Shown in pieces: positions 25,279 to 35,548 of a stretch of DNA of 64,000 nucleotides (position 1 is its first letter; every line of letters begins with the position of its first letter). The DNA lies in the NCBI GenBank assembly GCA_037127315.1, contig JBBBDQ010001273.1, positions 2,961,501 to 3,025,500 on the forward strand, read 5' to 3'. The notes beneath the pieces are model-generated. The model was not told the DNA's origin. It did not search any database and saw only the letters and a program-made list of their open reading frames with translations. The position numbers were made by a program, and so were the translations under genes. The stretch comes from Ascarosepion bandense. Taxonomy: Eukaryota; Mollusca; Cephalopoda; Sepiida; Sepiidae.

Positions 25279-25427
25279 TAAGTAGTATCCTTGGTAATTT
25301 GTGTGCTTATTTTCACGGGTGATCATAAATCCGATTAGAATACAATGTTAGAATTTAACTATATATTTAAAAACGGAAATAGGGTTTGTTTCCAACGAGA
25401 AAGATTGGAGAGAAATTGGTATAGAAC

Positions 25428-25741
25428 AAAAAGTGCGAGAAGCCGTGAACGTTTTGTTTAAAGTGTAGATTTATTGTTGCTATTATTATAATGATTACTT
25501 GCTTTTTGTATGATATATTAAGTGTCTATAATGGTATTTGTGTCACTACACGTGTTTCGACATTTGAAGTCACAAGTTTATTTGGCTGAAGACAGTCAAT
25601 TTTAGACTTGAAACACGTGTAGCGACACAAATAACATCATAGTCACTTAATATATCATACAAAAGCAAGTAACAACTATAATTATAGCAACAATAAATCT
25701 ACATTTTAAACAAAACTTTCACGGCTTCTCGCAATTTTTCT

Positions 25742-25742
<1 letters not shown>
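25428..25742. mobile_element. foldback element with ~145-bp arms
   Basis: The left arm (25428-25570) and right arm (25594-25742) are inverted copies over nearly their whole length: 'gcgagaagccgtgaacgttt', 'gtagatttattgttgctat', 'tgtatgatatattaagtg', 'gtcactacacgtgtttcga'. The loop is only ~25 bp. Each arm contains a gaaacacgtgtag box preceded by a ctgaaga-like sequence, as often seen near Penelope-like element termini. It may therefore be two retroelement ends joined head to head rather than a DNA transposon. A (GATA)n tract follows at 25741-25784. Confidence 0.75.
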
Positions 25743-25784
<42 letters not shown>

Positions 25785-25984
25785 GTGAGTAGAGACAATG
25801 AGAAGTTTGCTGTTCCTTAAGTAAAACACATAAGTGCCCGATGTGAGTCTTCAGTCCGATTTGCGTCTGATGAAAAGAAACATACATCATTTTTTTAATA
25901 TCCATTGTATGTACATATTAGGACGTTGAATAAGGTCTTACTGACTTTTTTTATAAAAATGAATGTTTTGTTTACATAAATTAG

Positions 25985-27250
25985 TAAGAAACACGTCACT
26001 AAAAGTATTGTCTATCGTTAGCCACTTCTTTTTCCCATCTTTCAGGCAGCATTTGAATTCCACGTTGGAAAAACGAGACATGAATGAGGCTAACCACGAG
26101 TCGGCTCATTATTTTTTGTACCTTCATAAGAATGAAAGTTCTTCTTAGCAAGGCTGTGTGCCATTGAGCGGAATAAGTGCTATTCAGAAGAGGCAATGTC
26201 TTGTGAATACGACAGATAGGTTTGGACGTCGCATTTAAGCATTTCCAAGTAGGTTTGCACCCGTTTCGCAACATATGTCATGTTGCAAAATCACTTTGTC
26301 GTCTCTCTGCTCGTATAGCAGCGGTTTTTTCTTCAATACTCGGCTCAAACGCATCAGTTATAGTCGATAGTGTTCTCCTGTGATGGTCTCGGTCAGTTTG
26401 AGCAGCTCATTATAAATTACGCCCAGCTGATCCCACCAAATGCGGAGCAGAAGCTTCGAACCATTGATATTCGGTTTTGCCGCGGATGTTGATGGATGTC
26501 TAGGCTTAGTGATGTAGTATCCTCCTTCCTGAGAGTCTAAGTTAGTCTCTTCCGCCTACTATATGATTAGTAGGAGAGGAGGTCTCGGGGAACAGTCGAA
26601 TTGATTGAACGCTGGACAACCGACCCACGCACTAGCCGTATAATACTCTTCTGTTGTATTTTCTGTTAAATATATATATATAACACATGTTTTCTTATTT
26701 CTTAAACCATTCAGTTGGTCACAACACTTGCATCACAATCTTCTACGCTTAGGGTTATAGTAGTATATTCATTTTTCATCGTCGGTCACGTTACGATGCA
26801 AAAAACTTTCTTTTTCTGCCATTGAAGCAGCTGTTCACACGTGACAAGACGCCGTTCGACATCTGTCGGCTTCAACTCGTACGGAACCCAATGTCCTTGC
26901 TTTTGAATCATTTCTAATGCTTTCAAAGGTTTCGAAACTGTTGTGTAATCAACTCCTAATGATTCTGCAAGTTCAGCTTGCGCCTGAAATGAGTCTTCAT
27001 TAAGTAATGACTCCATTTCTTCGTCCTCAGACGTTTTCGGTGCACAGAGCGTTCTTTATATTCAACATCAAAATCAATATTTTTGAAGCATCTTAACCAA
27101 TTTCTGAATGTTGTTTATCACAGAGCATAGTCACCGTAAGTCTCAACAAGAATACTGTGTGCTTCAACAGCAGGTTTCTATTGAATAAAGTAATGCAGAA
27201 AAATTCCCCGCAAATGCATTTTCTTTGGCATAAAATCCGACATGTTTAGC
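25985..27250 (-). pseudogene. mariner transposase pseudogene, interrupted
   Basis: Read on the minus strand. From about 27235 comes an N-terminal region (MHLRGIFLHYFIQ, then KPAVEAHSILVETYGDYAL). At 27016-26786 there is an intact frame with a DNA-binding helix region (AQAELAESLGVDYTTVSKPL), WVPYEL, and RDVERR-like spacing. A broken catalytic part follows with 'VILQHD' and a degraded third-Asp site reading SSE. The C-terminus RGIQMLPERWEKEVAND lies near 26010-26060. The first-Asp region (DDEK) is cut by a ~255-bp insertion. It has stops and frameshifts throughout and is inactive. Confidence 0.8.
26520..26775. mobile_element. insertion inside mariner, possibly a solo LTR
   Basis: About 255 bp with no transposase homology splits the mariner between its DDEK block and the following PKPRHPSTS block. 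One boundary pair starts tgatgtagtatcc and ends gtagtatattca, so TG...CA ends are possible in either orientation. It contains a TATA-like tatatatatataacac. No target duplication could be confirmed. Confidence 0.4.
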
Positions 27251-27675
27251 GCTAGGAAAAACAAAGTTTTTACATTTCGGCGGAAGGACATACACTGAAT
27301 TCCAAGTTTGCAATATTAAAAATAAATCTCATTACAATTTTTTTAATAAAATAATTATAAATATGTTACTATCTCAAATTACACGCATGCAGTTCTGAGA
27401 ACATCATCTTTTGGAAAGATTTCAGCTTTTATTTCGTGGTACTTTGTTTTATAACTTCATCCCAACCAATACGATGATGCTACTAAGACGCAATGGGCTA
27501 CTGAAAGTGAAAGATAATGAAAAGACTGTAGAAGGAACCAGAAATTCAATCGTAAACAAATATAATATGGGATAAACCCAAATCTTGTTAAAAAACAGGC
27601 ATATGTGTGACAGGTGGACATATCTACTCTAACCGGAACAAGTCTTATTTTTAATTATTTTATTAAGGTAAATTG
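27251..27675. other. unassigned sequence
   Basis: Includes the probable 5' flank of the mariner (to about 27320). Nothing else recognised. Confidence 0.5.
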
Positions 27676-27967
27676 AAAAGAGATTTATTTTTAGTATAAG
27701 TTCTTGGGACATGTGATGTGGGAGGAAGGCTTGGAGAATCTGAGACAGGGGAAAGCAGCGGATAACATAACTGAATAGTTTGAGCAGGTGAATGACAGAG
27801 CGTGGTGTGAGTAGGGTAACAGGAGAAAGCGTGCTAAGAGCCACCAGCTATAGAAAGACGTGGAAAGCCATGATTGCCTCCGTCTTGCAGGAACATGGCA
27901 GATAGAAGAAGAAGAAGAAGAAGAAGAAGAAGAAGAAGAAGAAGAAGAAGAAGAAGAAGAAGAAGAA
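27676..27967 (+). mobile_element. RTE-like LINE 3' end with (GAA)n tail
   Basis: Translating across breaks gives FLGHVMWEEGLENL near 27690, then TGESVLRATSY and KTWKAMIASVLQ-like blocks ending near 27895. A stop and a 62-bp (AAG)n tract (27905-27967) follow. These are characteristic C-terminal blocks of RTE-type reverse transcriptases as I recall them. The tail probably seeded the microsatellite. Confidence 0.65.
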
Positions 27968-28180
27968 AATTGACATATAAAGTAATTCAATAAAACACAC
28001 TGGTTTTAAATTATTTTTAATAAAATAAATCGATAAATGTTAAACAAAATGAAGCAGATTTAATTGTTTTTTATGGAGTTAATAGCAATATAATTTATTT
28101 TTTTAATAAAGTAAACCGATATTCTATTTTTATAAAAAAAAAACAAGTTATTATATTACGATTCACTTTAATAAAAATAG
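27968..28180. repeat. AT-rich MITE core relative
   Basis: 'ttttaaattatttttaataaaataaat' (28004-28030) and 'ttatattacgattcacttta' resemble the core of the 7433-8135 MITE in the same order. No inverted ends remain. Confidence 0.4.
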
Positions 28181-28402
28181 TGCTGACTTGTCTCGGTCTT
28201 TAGTTAACTCAATCCCAAGTTGGTTCGGAGCGGGATCAAGGTGTGGTGTCTGTGCGTGACTTGTTTTCTGCTTTCCGGCGCTCGCTGGATGTGTGGGATT
28301 GAATGAGGAGCAACCGGCTCCAAAAAAAATTAATCAAAATCTGACTAAATCAATCTTCTCACTATAATCGAACATTAAAAAATACTTTAAACCCCATGTT
28401 TT
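28181..28402. other. unassigned, relatively GC-rich sequence
   Basis: No recognised gene or repeat. Base composition at 28190-28320 is less AT-rich than the neighbours. Confidence 0.4.
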
Positions 28403-28449
28403 TGGCATTAAATGACCCACAGATGTTGATATGCCGTTAAACAAAATGC
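28403..28449 (+). repeat. short hairpin tail motif, copy 2
   Basis: tggcattaaatgacccaca / gatgttgatatgccgttaaa; ggcat and atgcc can pair. It directly precedes a SINE. Confidence 0.5.
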
Positions 28450-28454
28450 AAACT

Positions 28455-28705
28455 CCAGTCGAATTCGTTTAATTCACTTACGCAAATATCCTTGATAAAT
28501 GTATCAATCCATCTCTTCTCGCCCCAGCTAGGGGTTGAATAGCAGGACTGATTGGGTTCTATAATCCTGGTTGGCATCCGGTTTACAACAAAATTAATAG
28601 CAACCTACTATGGGAAAATCTTCGAGCTAGTCAGTCATGAAGTAAAAGAGAAAACATCATCCCCCGGGCGTGTATCGTGTATAGCAATTAACTGACTGAC
28701 TGATT
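28455..28705 (+). repeat. tRNA-derived SINE, 5' head mostly lost
   Basis: Starts at 'cagtcgaattcgtttaattc', then 'acttacgcaaatatccttga', 'gctaggggttgaatagcagg', 'caacctactatgggaaaatc' and the terminal 'caattaactgactgactga'. The hairpin is scrambled. Confidence 0.75.
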
Positions 28706-28814
28706 TTTAAATCAGGAATAAACAGCTAATATTTTTAGACACGTCAAACTTTTAAGAAACTGACATTTGACGTAATATCAGTCTTTGCAGGAAATATTGA
28801 TCAACCTCCACACC

Positions 28815-29215
28815 GAGAAAAGGAGAGTTGAAGCCACAGAAATGTGGTTCTAGAGAAAGAAGCTGAGAATATACATTAGACTGAACATGTGAGCAACGAT
28901 GATGTTTTAGAGAAAATGCATACAAAAGAATACTTATACATAACTTCGGAAATAGACAGTTGAAATTTCTACAGCGCATAATAAGGAAAAGTCATTTTAA
29001 AAACATTATACTTAGAGGACATATTGAAGTCAAGAGAAACAGAGAAAAGTGGAGCATAACCTACTGGTAGAGTTTGTGTAAATGGTTAACAGAATAAGCA
29101 TTAGGTGAAACAGCAAATAGACAGAATGTACTAAAAGTTATTAATGATAGGAAATTGTGAAGAGCCGTCATCGCCAATGCCCTGAAGTGATACGGTATAT
29201 AGAAAAAGAAAAGAG
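28815..29215 (+). pseudogene. RTE-like LINE C-terminal fragment
   Basis: Conceptual translation with stops: KRRVEATEMWF, RKCIQKNTYT, then a degraded RQLKFLGHIM region, GHIEVKRNREKWSITY, and RKLWRAVIANALK near 29150-29190. This is the C-terminal order of RTE-type reverse transcriptases. It is one of several independent fragments in the window; the catalytic RT domain is absent. Confidence 0.65.
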
Positions 29216-29289
29216 GATCTAGATAATTCACCATTCACAAATCATTGAAAAACGGATGAAATAACAATAAAGTTATCTCTGTATGAATG

Positions 29290-29627
29290 GATGGCAGATT
29301 GGAGCTAAAGAAAGGTAAGAAAGGGTCTAGTTTGATTAAACGTATTAAGAACATAAATACGTGAAGGACTATGATCGGCGACGTCCTGCATATATATATA
29401 TGCCCTTCTACGAGGAATGGACTCTTCCTCTTGTTATATATGCGTGACTTCCGTATGCAGTTAAAGCCAGCTACGATTCAAGTAATAAACAGTGTAACTG
29501 TACAGTTCGGACTTACTTATTTTGAGTAATTGATTATTAACACTTTGTACATATATCCTTTTTATACTAATACATTGTTTTGAACCTACCTTCTGTGTTC
29601 CGTGTCTTACTACCGGCCAAACCGGTC
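29290..29627. mobile_element. RTE-like scrap followed by a possible LTR end
   Basis: 29345-29385 reads RTMIGDVLH-like, another RTE C-terminal scrap. From about 29386 the sequence has LTR-like character: an 'aataaa' signal near 29484, then 'ttctgtgttccgtgtcttac' and an end at cactaca, followed by 'actttgcagcgaagtttcgc'. No second copy exists in the window, so the LTR call is tentative. Confidence 0.35.
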
Positions 29628-29679
29628 ACTACAACTTTGCAGCGAAGTTTCGCCACAACAACTCCACAACAATATACAT

Positions 29680-30810
29680 CAGGTAGTTCCAAAAGTTCGT
29701 AAACACTTGCAAAAAAATTGAATTTTTATGAAATTTTGCGTTTATGTTGTTATAGTGATCTTCATCTTTGTATTCCAGATGGCAATTGATAAGATTGAGC
29801 TGCGAGTTTTGATTCGTTACTGCTGGAATCGAGGTCTTTCAACCAGAAAAGCTGCAGAAGAGATTTGTGCTGCCGAAGTTGAAGGAACAATAGCATATGC
29901 GGCGATCTCAAAGTGGTACAAGCGTTTCGATTCTGGCGACATGAATTTTGAAGATAAGCCTCGTTCGGGACGGCCGTTAAAGTTGGGTGATGGAGAGTTG
30001 CAAACCGGGTTGGAGATTGCGTCTTCATCAAGCACTCGAGACTTGGTTGATGAGCTTGGAGGTGGCAAATCGACAATTCGCCGACATTTGAAGCAACTTG
30101 ATTTTGTTCACAAAAAGCCGCACCAAGATCCGCACGAACTCACCGAAGCACAAGCCAACAGACGAGTTGAAATTTGCCGTCAATTGCTCAGCAATCCATT
30201 GGACGAGCGTTTTTGGAAGCGCATTGTGACATCCGACGAGAAATGGGTCTATCTGGTCCAGCACAATCGAGACAAGCAATGGGTTCAGAAAAGGCAAGAG
30301 ACACTGTCGGTTCCAAAACAAGATCGATTTGGCAAGAAAGTCATGTTGTGCGTTTGGTGGAACTTTGAAGGAATCGTGCATTTTGAGTGGGTTCCGAATG
30401 GTCTTGCCGAACTTTGCTGTCAGCAACTTGAGCGGGTCTACGAAAAATTGAAGCAAATGTACCCGGCTCTGATCAGACCAAAGACAAGTTTGAAGAGCTG
30501 GACGGCGCTGACGTTCTGCCACATTCAGCATACAGTCCTGAATGTGCTCCATCAGATTACGGTCTTTTCCGCTCAATGCAAAACTTTCTGAAATGCCGCC
30601 GATTCGACTCGTTTGATGAAGCCGAGGAAGCGTGTCAAGAATTCTTTCATTCGAAGCCAGCTGAATGGTACTTTGACCAGATCCGAAAGCTTGCAGATCG
30701 ATGGCAGAAAGTCTTGGAAGATGATGGTCCTTATTTTGAGCAATAATTTCTGTTGCTTCTGCGCATAAAATTTCAATTTTTTGCAAGTGTTTACGAACTT
30801 TTGGGACAAC

Positions 30811-30814
<4 letters not shown>
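29680..30814 (+). mobile_element. mariner element with TIRs
   Basis: The 5' end (aggtagttccaaaagttcgt, then aaacacttgc) is an inverted match to the 3' end (gcaagtgtttacgaactttt, gggacaacct) over ~40 bp with few mismatches. The right flank is a TA repeat, consistent with insertion at TA. At ~1.13 kb it is shorter than a usual 1.3-kb mariner because of an internal deletion in the transposase. Confidence 0.9.
29779..30746 (+). pseudogene. mariner transposase, second catalytic Asp deleted
   Basis: I place the start at the internal Met (MAIDKIELRVL), which begins like other mariner transposases; the 17 codons before it lie within or next to the TIR. Domains: N-terminal helix-turn-helix pair (LSTRKAAEEIC; STIRRHLKQL), RSGRP linker, and first catalytic Asp in TSDEKWV (about residue 153 from this Met). 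Instead of the expected block with the second Asp, the sequence jumps from PALI to KTSLK, so roughly 15-20 residues are missing. A frameshift near 30525 moves the third-Asp block (APSDYGLF) and the C-terminus (FHSKPAEWYFDQ … DGPYFEQ) into another frame, ending at 30746. It could not be catalytic, but it may still be mobilisable through its intact TIRs. Confidence 0.9.
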
Positions 30815-30852
<38 letters not shown>

Positions 30853-30854
<2 letters not shown>

Positions 30855-31124
30855 GGTTTCACCACAAGCAAATCATTACTGCCACTGGTGCGAGTGGGGG
30901 TTACGTAAGAGAAGAGCGAAAAAAGAAAAAAGTACAAGGGGTGCCGGAGAAAGGATAATAGAAATTTAGGAATCAAGGAGATAATTTGGCAATTGACGTT
31001 GAACTTAAACTCTTGGAGATTGTAGCTTCCCAATAGTTACTTCCTTTTGAGGAAGCAACTATTGGCAAGGGGGTTTACAGTCGCGAACTCCGAGAGAAGA
31101 CAATGTTGGAGTAGAAGTGGTGGT
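30853..31124 (-). mobile_element. LINE-A 3' end, 5'-truncated
   Basis: Tail complement 'tactgccactggtgcgagtg' and 'ggttacgtaagagaagagcg', then the LINE-A frame end ('ttaaactcttggagattgta', 'ttggagtagaag'). A 16-bp inverted repeat (ccaatagttacttcc / ggaagcaactattgg, 31030-31063) interrupts it. It lies directly between the mariner's TA flank and an LTR-like element. Confidence 0.7.
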
Positions 31125-31516
31125 TGTGACACTATCTCACGCGGTGATGCTTTCCCTTCTCCCGCGGGGATACTTTCCTTTGGTTGGTTTAAAACAACGG
31201 AGAGAGAAATTGATATTGGTGATATTATTAATGTTTTATTGCGTCACGCGATGTGAGCTTAAGAAAAAAAAATTTTAGTACCATCAAGTGCTTCTAAATA
31301 CACGGGAGCATAAAATTTAATTATTTTGGGAAAATATACATTTTTTTCTTTTCATGTCTTTTTATGAATTTCTCTTCTTTTGGAGTTGAAATGTTGATTC
31401 TGAAAACGCGCAGACAAAACAAGTGTCAAAGTGATTTGATAAGGTCACCCGGAGGCCGAGGCCACTGTTGAACACAACATTCCGAAATAACCCGACCTGA
31501 ATTCAGTTCGATGTGA

Positions 31517-31797
31517 GTTTTTTTTTTTTTTAAATCATATCACCTCGGGCAAGGCGGTAAGGCCACTGGTGTGCAGAGGGCTACGTAAGAGTGAAAAGAT
31601 TGGAAAAGAGAAAGCCGGAAACCACATCCTAAACTGGGAACAAGGGATGAGCGTCTACACCTGTTCAATAGACGTGGGTGGAGTATGAACCGGGCGATAG
31701 TTCAGTCTATCTACTCCAATTGAAAAAAAAAATAAGGAAAAGTGAATAGATTGGAAAAGAGAAAGCCGGAAACCACATCCTAAACAGGGAACAAGGG
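31517..31797 (-). mobile_element. LINE-A-derived short element, dimer
   Basis: On the minus strand: a 5'-truncated first unit (ccctgtttaggatgtggtt, ccggctttctcttttccaat), a linker (tcacttttccttattttttt), a complete second unit (ttggagtagatagactgaac … tatcgcccggttcatactcc) and the 3' tail with poly(A). It is flanked by gagtt on both sides (31510-31516 and 31797-31802) exactly where copy 2 of the LTR-like element is uninterrupted, so both the insertion site and the target duplication are visible. Confidence 0.85.
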
Positions 31798-32657
31798 AGT
31801 TGGCATAATCTCATTGGTCGAGCTAAAACATCCGCAAATCGAGTGGGCCGGATCTCCAGAGAGAATCGAAATTGGTTATAAAAATAGATGCTCGACACGA
31901 AAATTTCAGTTTGTGAGTTGGGAAGCAGTTTTTGAGTTGGAGAGCGAGTTAGAGCAGTTTGTTGAGTTAGAGCTGCTATCAGTCGAAATGTAGCGACTGG
32001 GGAAAATGGCCCCAGACGGGGAGCCATGACCCACGGCTGGACGCCCGCCGTAGAACTTATGGTTAAAGAGTTAATTTCGAATGAAGCCTGCCGCAAATTA
32101 ACTCAGGGAGTTAATTTACAATAATGCGCCATCGACAGGAATCCCGAAAAAACGTTATTGTTATTTTTTTTTAATCACGGGAAAATCGAAAATTCTGATT
32201 CTTCGTTCGTTCAACTTCGGCAAACTCCGTTTAACTCCGATAAGAACCCGAAAAAACTTTGCTGATTTAGAAGTTACCTAGGAAAATTGACAATCCTGAT
32301 TATAGAGAATTAATGAAAAGACTTTAACGAAATATGAGAAGAGACTTTGGCGAATATTTGAAGAGATCTGTTTATTTCAACGCAAACGAAACTTAGACAA
32401 AACATTTCGTTTAACGATTAGAAACTATGATGCTTTTGGCAAACTTTCTCTCTCTTTTTTTTTTTTTTTTTTTTTTAATCATCTCACCCCAAGCAAGGCA
32501 TTCCACTGCCACTATTGCGCATGGGGCTACATAGGGGAAGGTAAAGAGAAGGAGTGGTTAGACATAGGGAATGTCAGGAGAAAGGTGATAGATGAGTAAG
32601 GATAGCGAGGATGAGTGTCGGGCAGATGGGAAGAGTGTTTGATAGAATGGGAGCAGG

Positions 32658-34829
32658 TTAGTGTGTTAGGAGGTGTCTATTGACCTTACATTTAAACTCC
32701 TGGAGATTGTAGCCGTCGGGGAAGCAATCGTTTGGAAGAGAATTCCACAGTCGGGAAGTGCGAGGAAAGAAACTGTTGGAGTAGAAGTTACGGCTGCATT
32801 TTATCGATTTCACTGTAAAAGGGTGGGATCTAGTTGCTAATCTAGTATCTCGTGCAAATTCGTATTTAGGGGGCACCAGTGATCTAAGTTCATCGGAGCA
32901 GAAGCCGTGAAAGTATTTATAGAAGAGACACAGCGAAGCCACGTCTCGCCGGTGGGAGAGAGACTGCAGGCGGTCTGCCAAGTCGGTATCTATCACATTA
33001 CAGACCCTCCTCTGAACCTTATCGAGAAGCCCGAGGAGAACAGCAGGGGCACCCGACCAGATATGGCAGCAATATTCAATGCACGGGCGGATGGTAGATT
33101 TGTAAATGTGCAGGATAGATTTAGACGGAAAAAACTTCCGGGCCCTACACAGAGAACCGACTTTCATAGCAGCGGATTTAGCAATGGATTCGATATAGTC
33201 ATTCCATTTGAGGTCCGCTGAAAGTGTGAGACCAAGGAGGCGTAGTGTTTTACTCTCTGGGAGGCAGGCCTGGTCCATGCTAATGGGAGGTAGGTGAGAT
33301 TGTCGATGATGGTTAATTGACAGTAGCTTCGTTTTAGAAGCATTAAAATTTACTAGCCATTTCTTACCCCAGTCCAATATGGATTGGAGGTCTTTTTCAA
33401 TCTCGGCTGCAAGTTTAGCTTTGACGCCTACACCAGATTTTTGTTGGAGGCGAGAGTAAACTGTGGTGTCATCGGCGTACAAACCTATTTGGGTTCTTAT
33501 GGAATCAGGGAGATCATTAATATATATCAGGAAGAGTGTAGGACCTAAGATGGAGCCTTGGGGGACACCTGCGTTTGTATGGTAGTTCTGAGAGGCATGT
33601 CCGTTTAATACCACTTTCATTGTGCGGTTAGAGAGGAATGACTGGATTAGTTCAAACAAATGTCCAGTTATACCATAGCTCCGCAGTTTACATAGAAGGC
33701 CAGCATGCCAAACTCTGTCGAACGCCTTAGATATATCCAATGCAACGGTTCGAGCTTCGCCATTCCTGTCGAGTGCCTGGTATATGTACTCGGTGATGGT
33801 CGTTAGCATATCAGCAGTAGACCTGGTGAAGCGGAAACCATATTGCTTGTCCGAGAGGAGCCTGTGTGCTGTGAGATGCTGAACCACCTCGGCGTTGATA
33901 ATGGCTTCGAACACTTTGCCAAAGATCGGAAGAAGGCTGATAGGGCGGTAATTTGCAGGGTCAGAGGGTTCTCCAGTGTTTTTAAATATAGGAACTATAG
34001 AGGAAGATTTCCAACAGGCAGGAAAGCAGGAAGCAGATAGGCAGAGGTTGTAGAGCTTAGAAAGGATAGAGGAGAGTTCAGGGGCACATTTCTTTAAGAC
34101 TATGGTTGGGATTCCGTCACCACCGCTCGCTTTGTGAGGGTCAAGTTTTAAGATTATCTTAGAGACAAGCGAAGGTGTAATGTGAACATCATTCAGTTGT
34201 GCCTCGGTTCTAGGTGAGAAGTCGGGTGTAAAAACTCCAGACGAGTCCAGACTCGAATTGTTCGAGAATCTGCGGGCAAAACATTCAGCCTTATCTGCTG
34301 GGGAGGTGAGGACCTCAAATTTGTTGATTAGCGGGGGTATTGTGGACTTGCTCTTGTTAAGTACTCTTTTACAGAGTCGCCAGTAGTCTTTAGAGCCGAA
34401 TTTAGAGCATGCTATGCGTTGCTTCATTCTGGCAGCAAACAACATCTTAGCTTCGTTAAGTACCCTTTTACACTTATTACGAGCTGAAGTGAAAAGGCGC
34501 CTGTTTTGTTCCGACGCATAGTTACGATAAAGTCGGAAGAAATGATTCCGGTGGGCAATGGCAGCCGAACAAGCGGGTGAGAACCATGGAGACGAATGAG
34601 ATTTAAGCTGGAATTTCCTAGCAGGGATGAAGGCATCAATGCCAGCCTTAACCCAGGAGGAGACCTCGGATGCACATTCTTCGATGGGAAGACTAAAGAC
34701 GTTGTTCCAAGGGATGTCACAGAGGAAGTCTCGGAACGAATCCCAGTCTGCTCTTTGATAGCAGTATGATATTCTACTTGTCTGTGTTTCATGGGTCGGG
34801 CGGGAGTGGAGTGAAATATTGACGGACAC
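32658..34829 (-). pseudogene. LINE-A reverse transcriptase (frame 2 of a single gene)
   Basis: The 723 codons remain fully open. Residues 1-200 are a linker after the endonuclease; RT motifs follow: HKASGGDGIP (about 222), ANYRPISLLP (about 282), catalytic Asp in ALDISKAFDRVWH (about 353), GVPQGSILGPTLF (about 411), and the catalytic pair in GLYADDTTVY (about 439), then a WLVNFNASKTK thumb-proximal block (about 481) and the C-terminal SRLWNSLPND. All three catalytic aspartates are present. The visible Met is not the true start: upstream sequence in this frame reads LCPLGNSDHTVVSV, the end of the endonuclease domain. One indel near 34912 therefore separates it from the upstream half. The copy is probably young. 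Confidence 0.9.
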
Positions 34830-35548
34830 TACAGTGTGGTCAGAGTTTCCAAGTGGGCAGAGTTGTCTGGTAGTGCAAGAGTCTGGGATGGAAGTGAAGC
34901 AGAGGTTTCTAGAAGTGAGTTCCTTCCGTTAGGGTTGTCGGAGAAACGCGTGGGGAAGTCCACTACTTGCGTAAGGGATTGGGTGATTGAAAAGTTCATG
35001 GTGTGGACACCAGCAGGGTCAGTGACAGCGTTCTTCAGCCACTTGGTGTGGTGGGCGTTAAAGTCACCAAACACGAATACATGGGCAGAGGGATGGGTAG
35101 AAATGGCTTTGTCAATATTGTCAGAAATGATGTCAAGTAACGAACAGTCAGGGGAGGAAGGAGAGCGGTACAGAAAGAAGAGATAGCTAATCGAGCTGAG
35201 AAGTGAGAGGCGGAAGCACATGAAAGAATGATCTGGGGATTCAAAAGATGACACCCTAGCTAAGGGAAGGTGTTCGCTGACATAGACACCAAGCCCATGC
35301 ATATGAACATTGGAGTCCTTCCTGAAGAGGGGAAGGTAGCCAGGAACGCAGAACTCAGATGAGGGGATAGAAGGGTTAAGATTAGTTTCACATAGGGCTA
35401 ATATATCAGGTGAGTTATTATGGAGGAAAGAATCTACGCTGGGGAAGTTGGTGCGGATGCCGCGTATGTTAGTGAAAGAGATGCAGACAGGTTTGGGCGT
35501 TTTCAAATGAGCTGGTTTAGTTTTGTTATTATGTTTGCTTTTTTCCAT
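34829..35548 (-). pseudogene. LINE-A AP-type endonuclease (frame 1 of the same gene)
   Basis: Begins MEKSKHNNKTK and carries the exonuclease-endonuclease-phosphatase fold motifs: Asn in FTNIRG (residue 27), Glu in LCETNL (54), YRSP (127), and GDFNAHH (161-167). The last motif, SDH, is reached only after a one-base frame change near 34912, where the frame runs off into ETSASLPSQ and stops. It normally nicks target DNA for target-primed reverse transcription. The ATG at 35548 is the first in frame after the leader and has no obvious rival. Confidence 0.9.

Noticed and set aside
29762..30786. 104- and 252-codon minus-strand frames
   Set aside because: Antisense shadows of the mariner transposase.
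32907..35186. Plus-strand frames of 104-116 codons
   Set aside because: Antisense shadows of the LINE-A gene.
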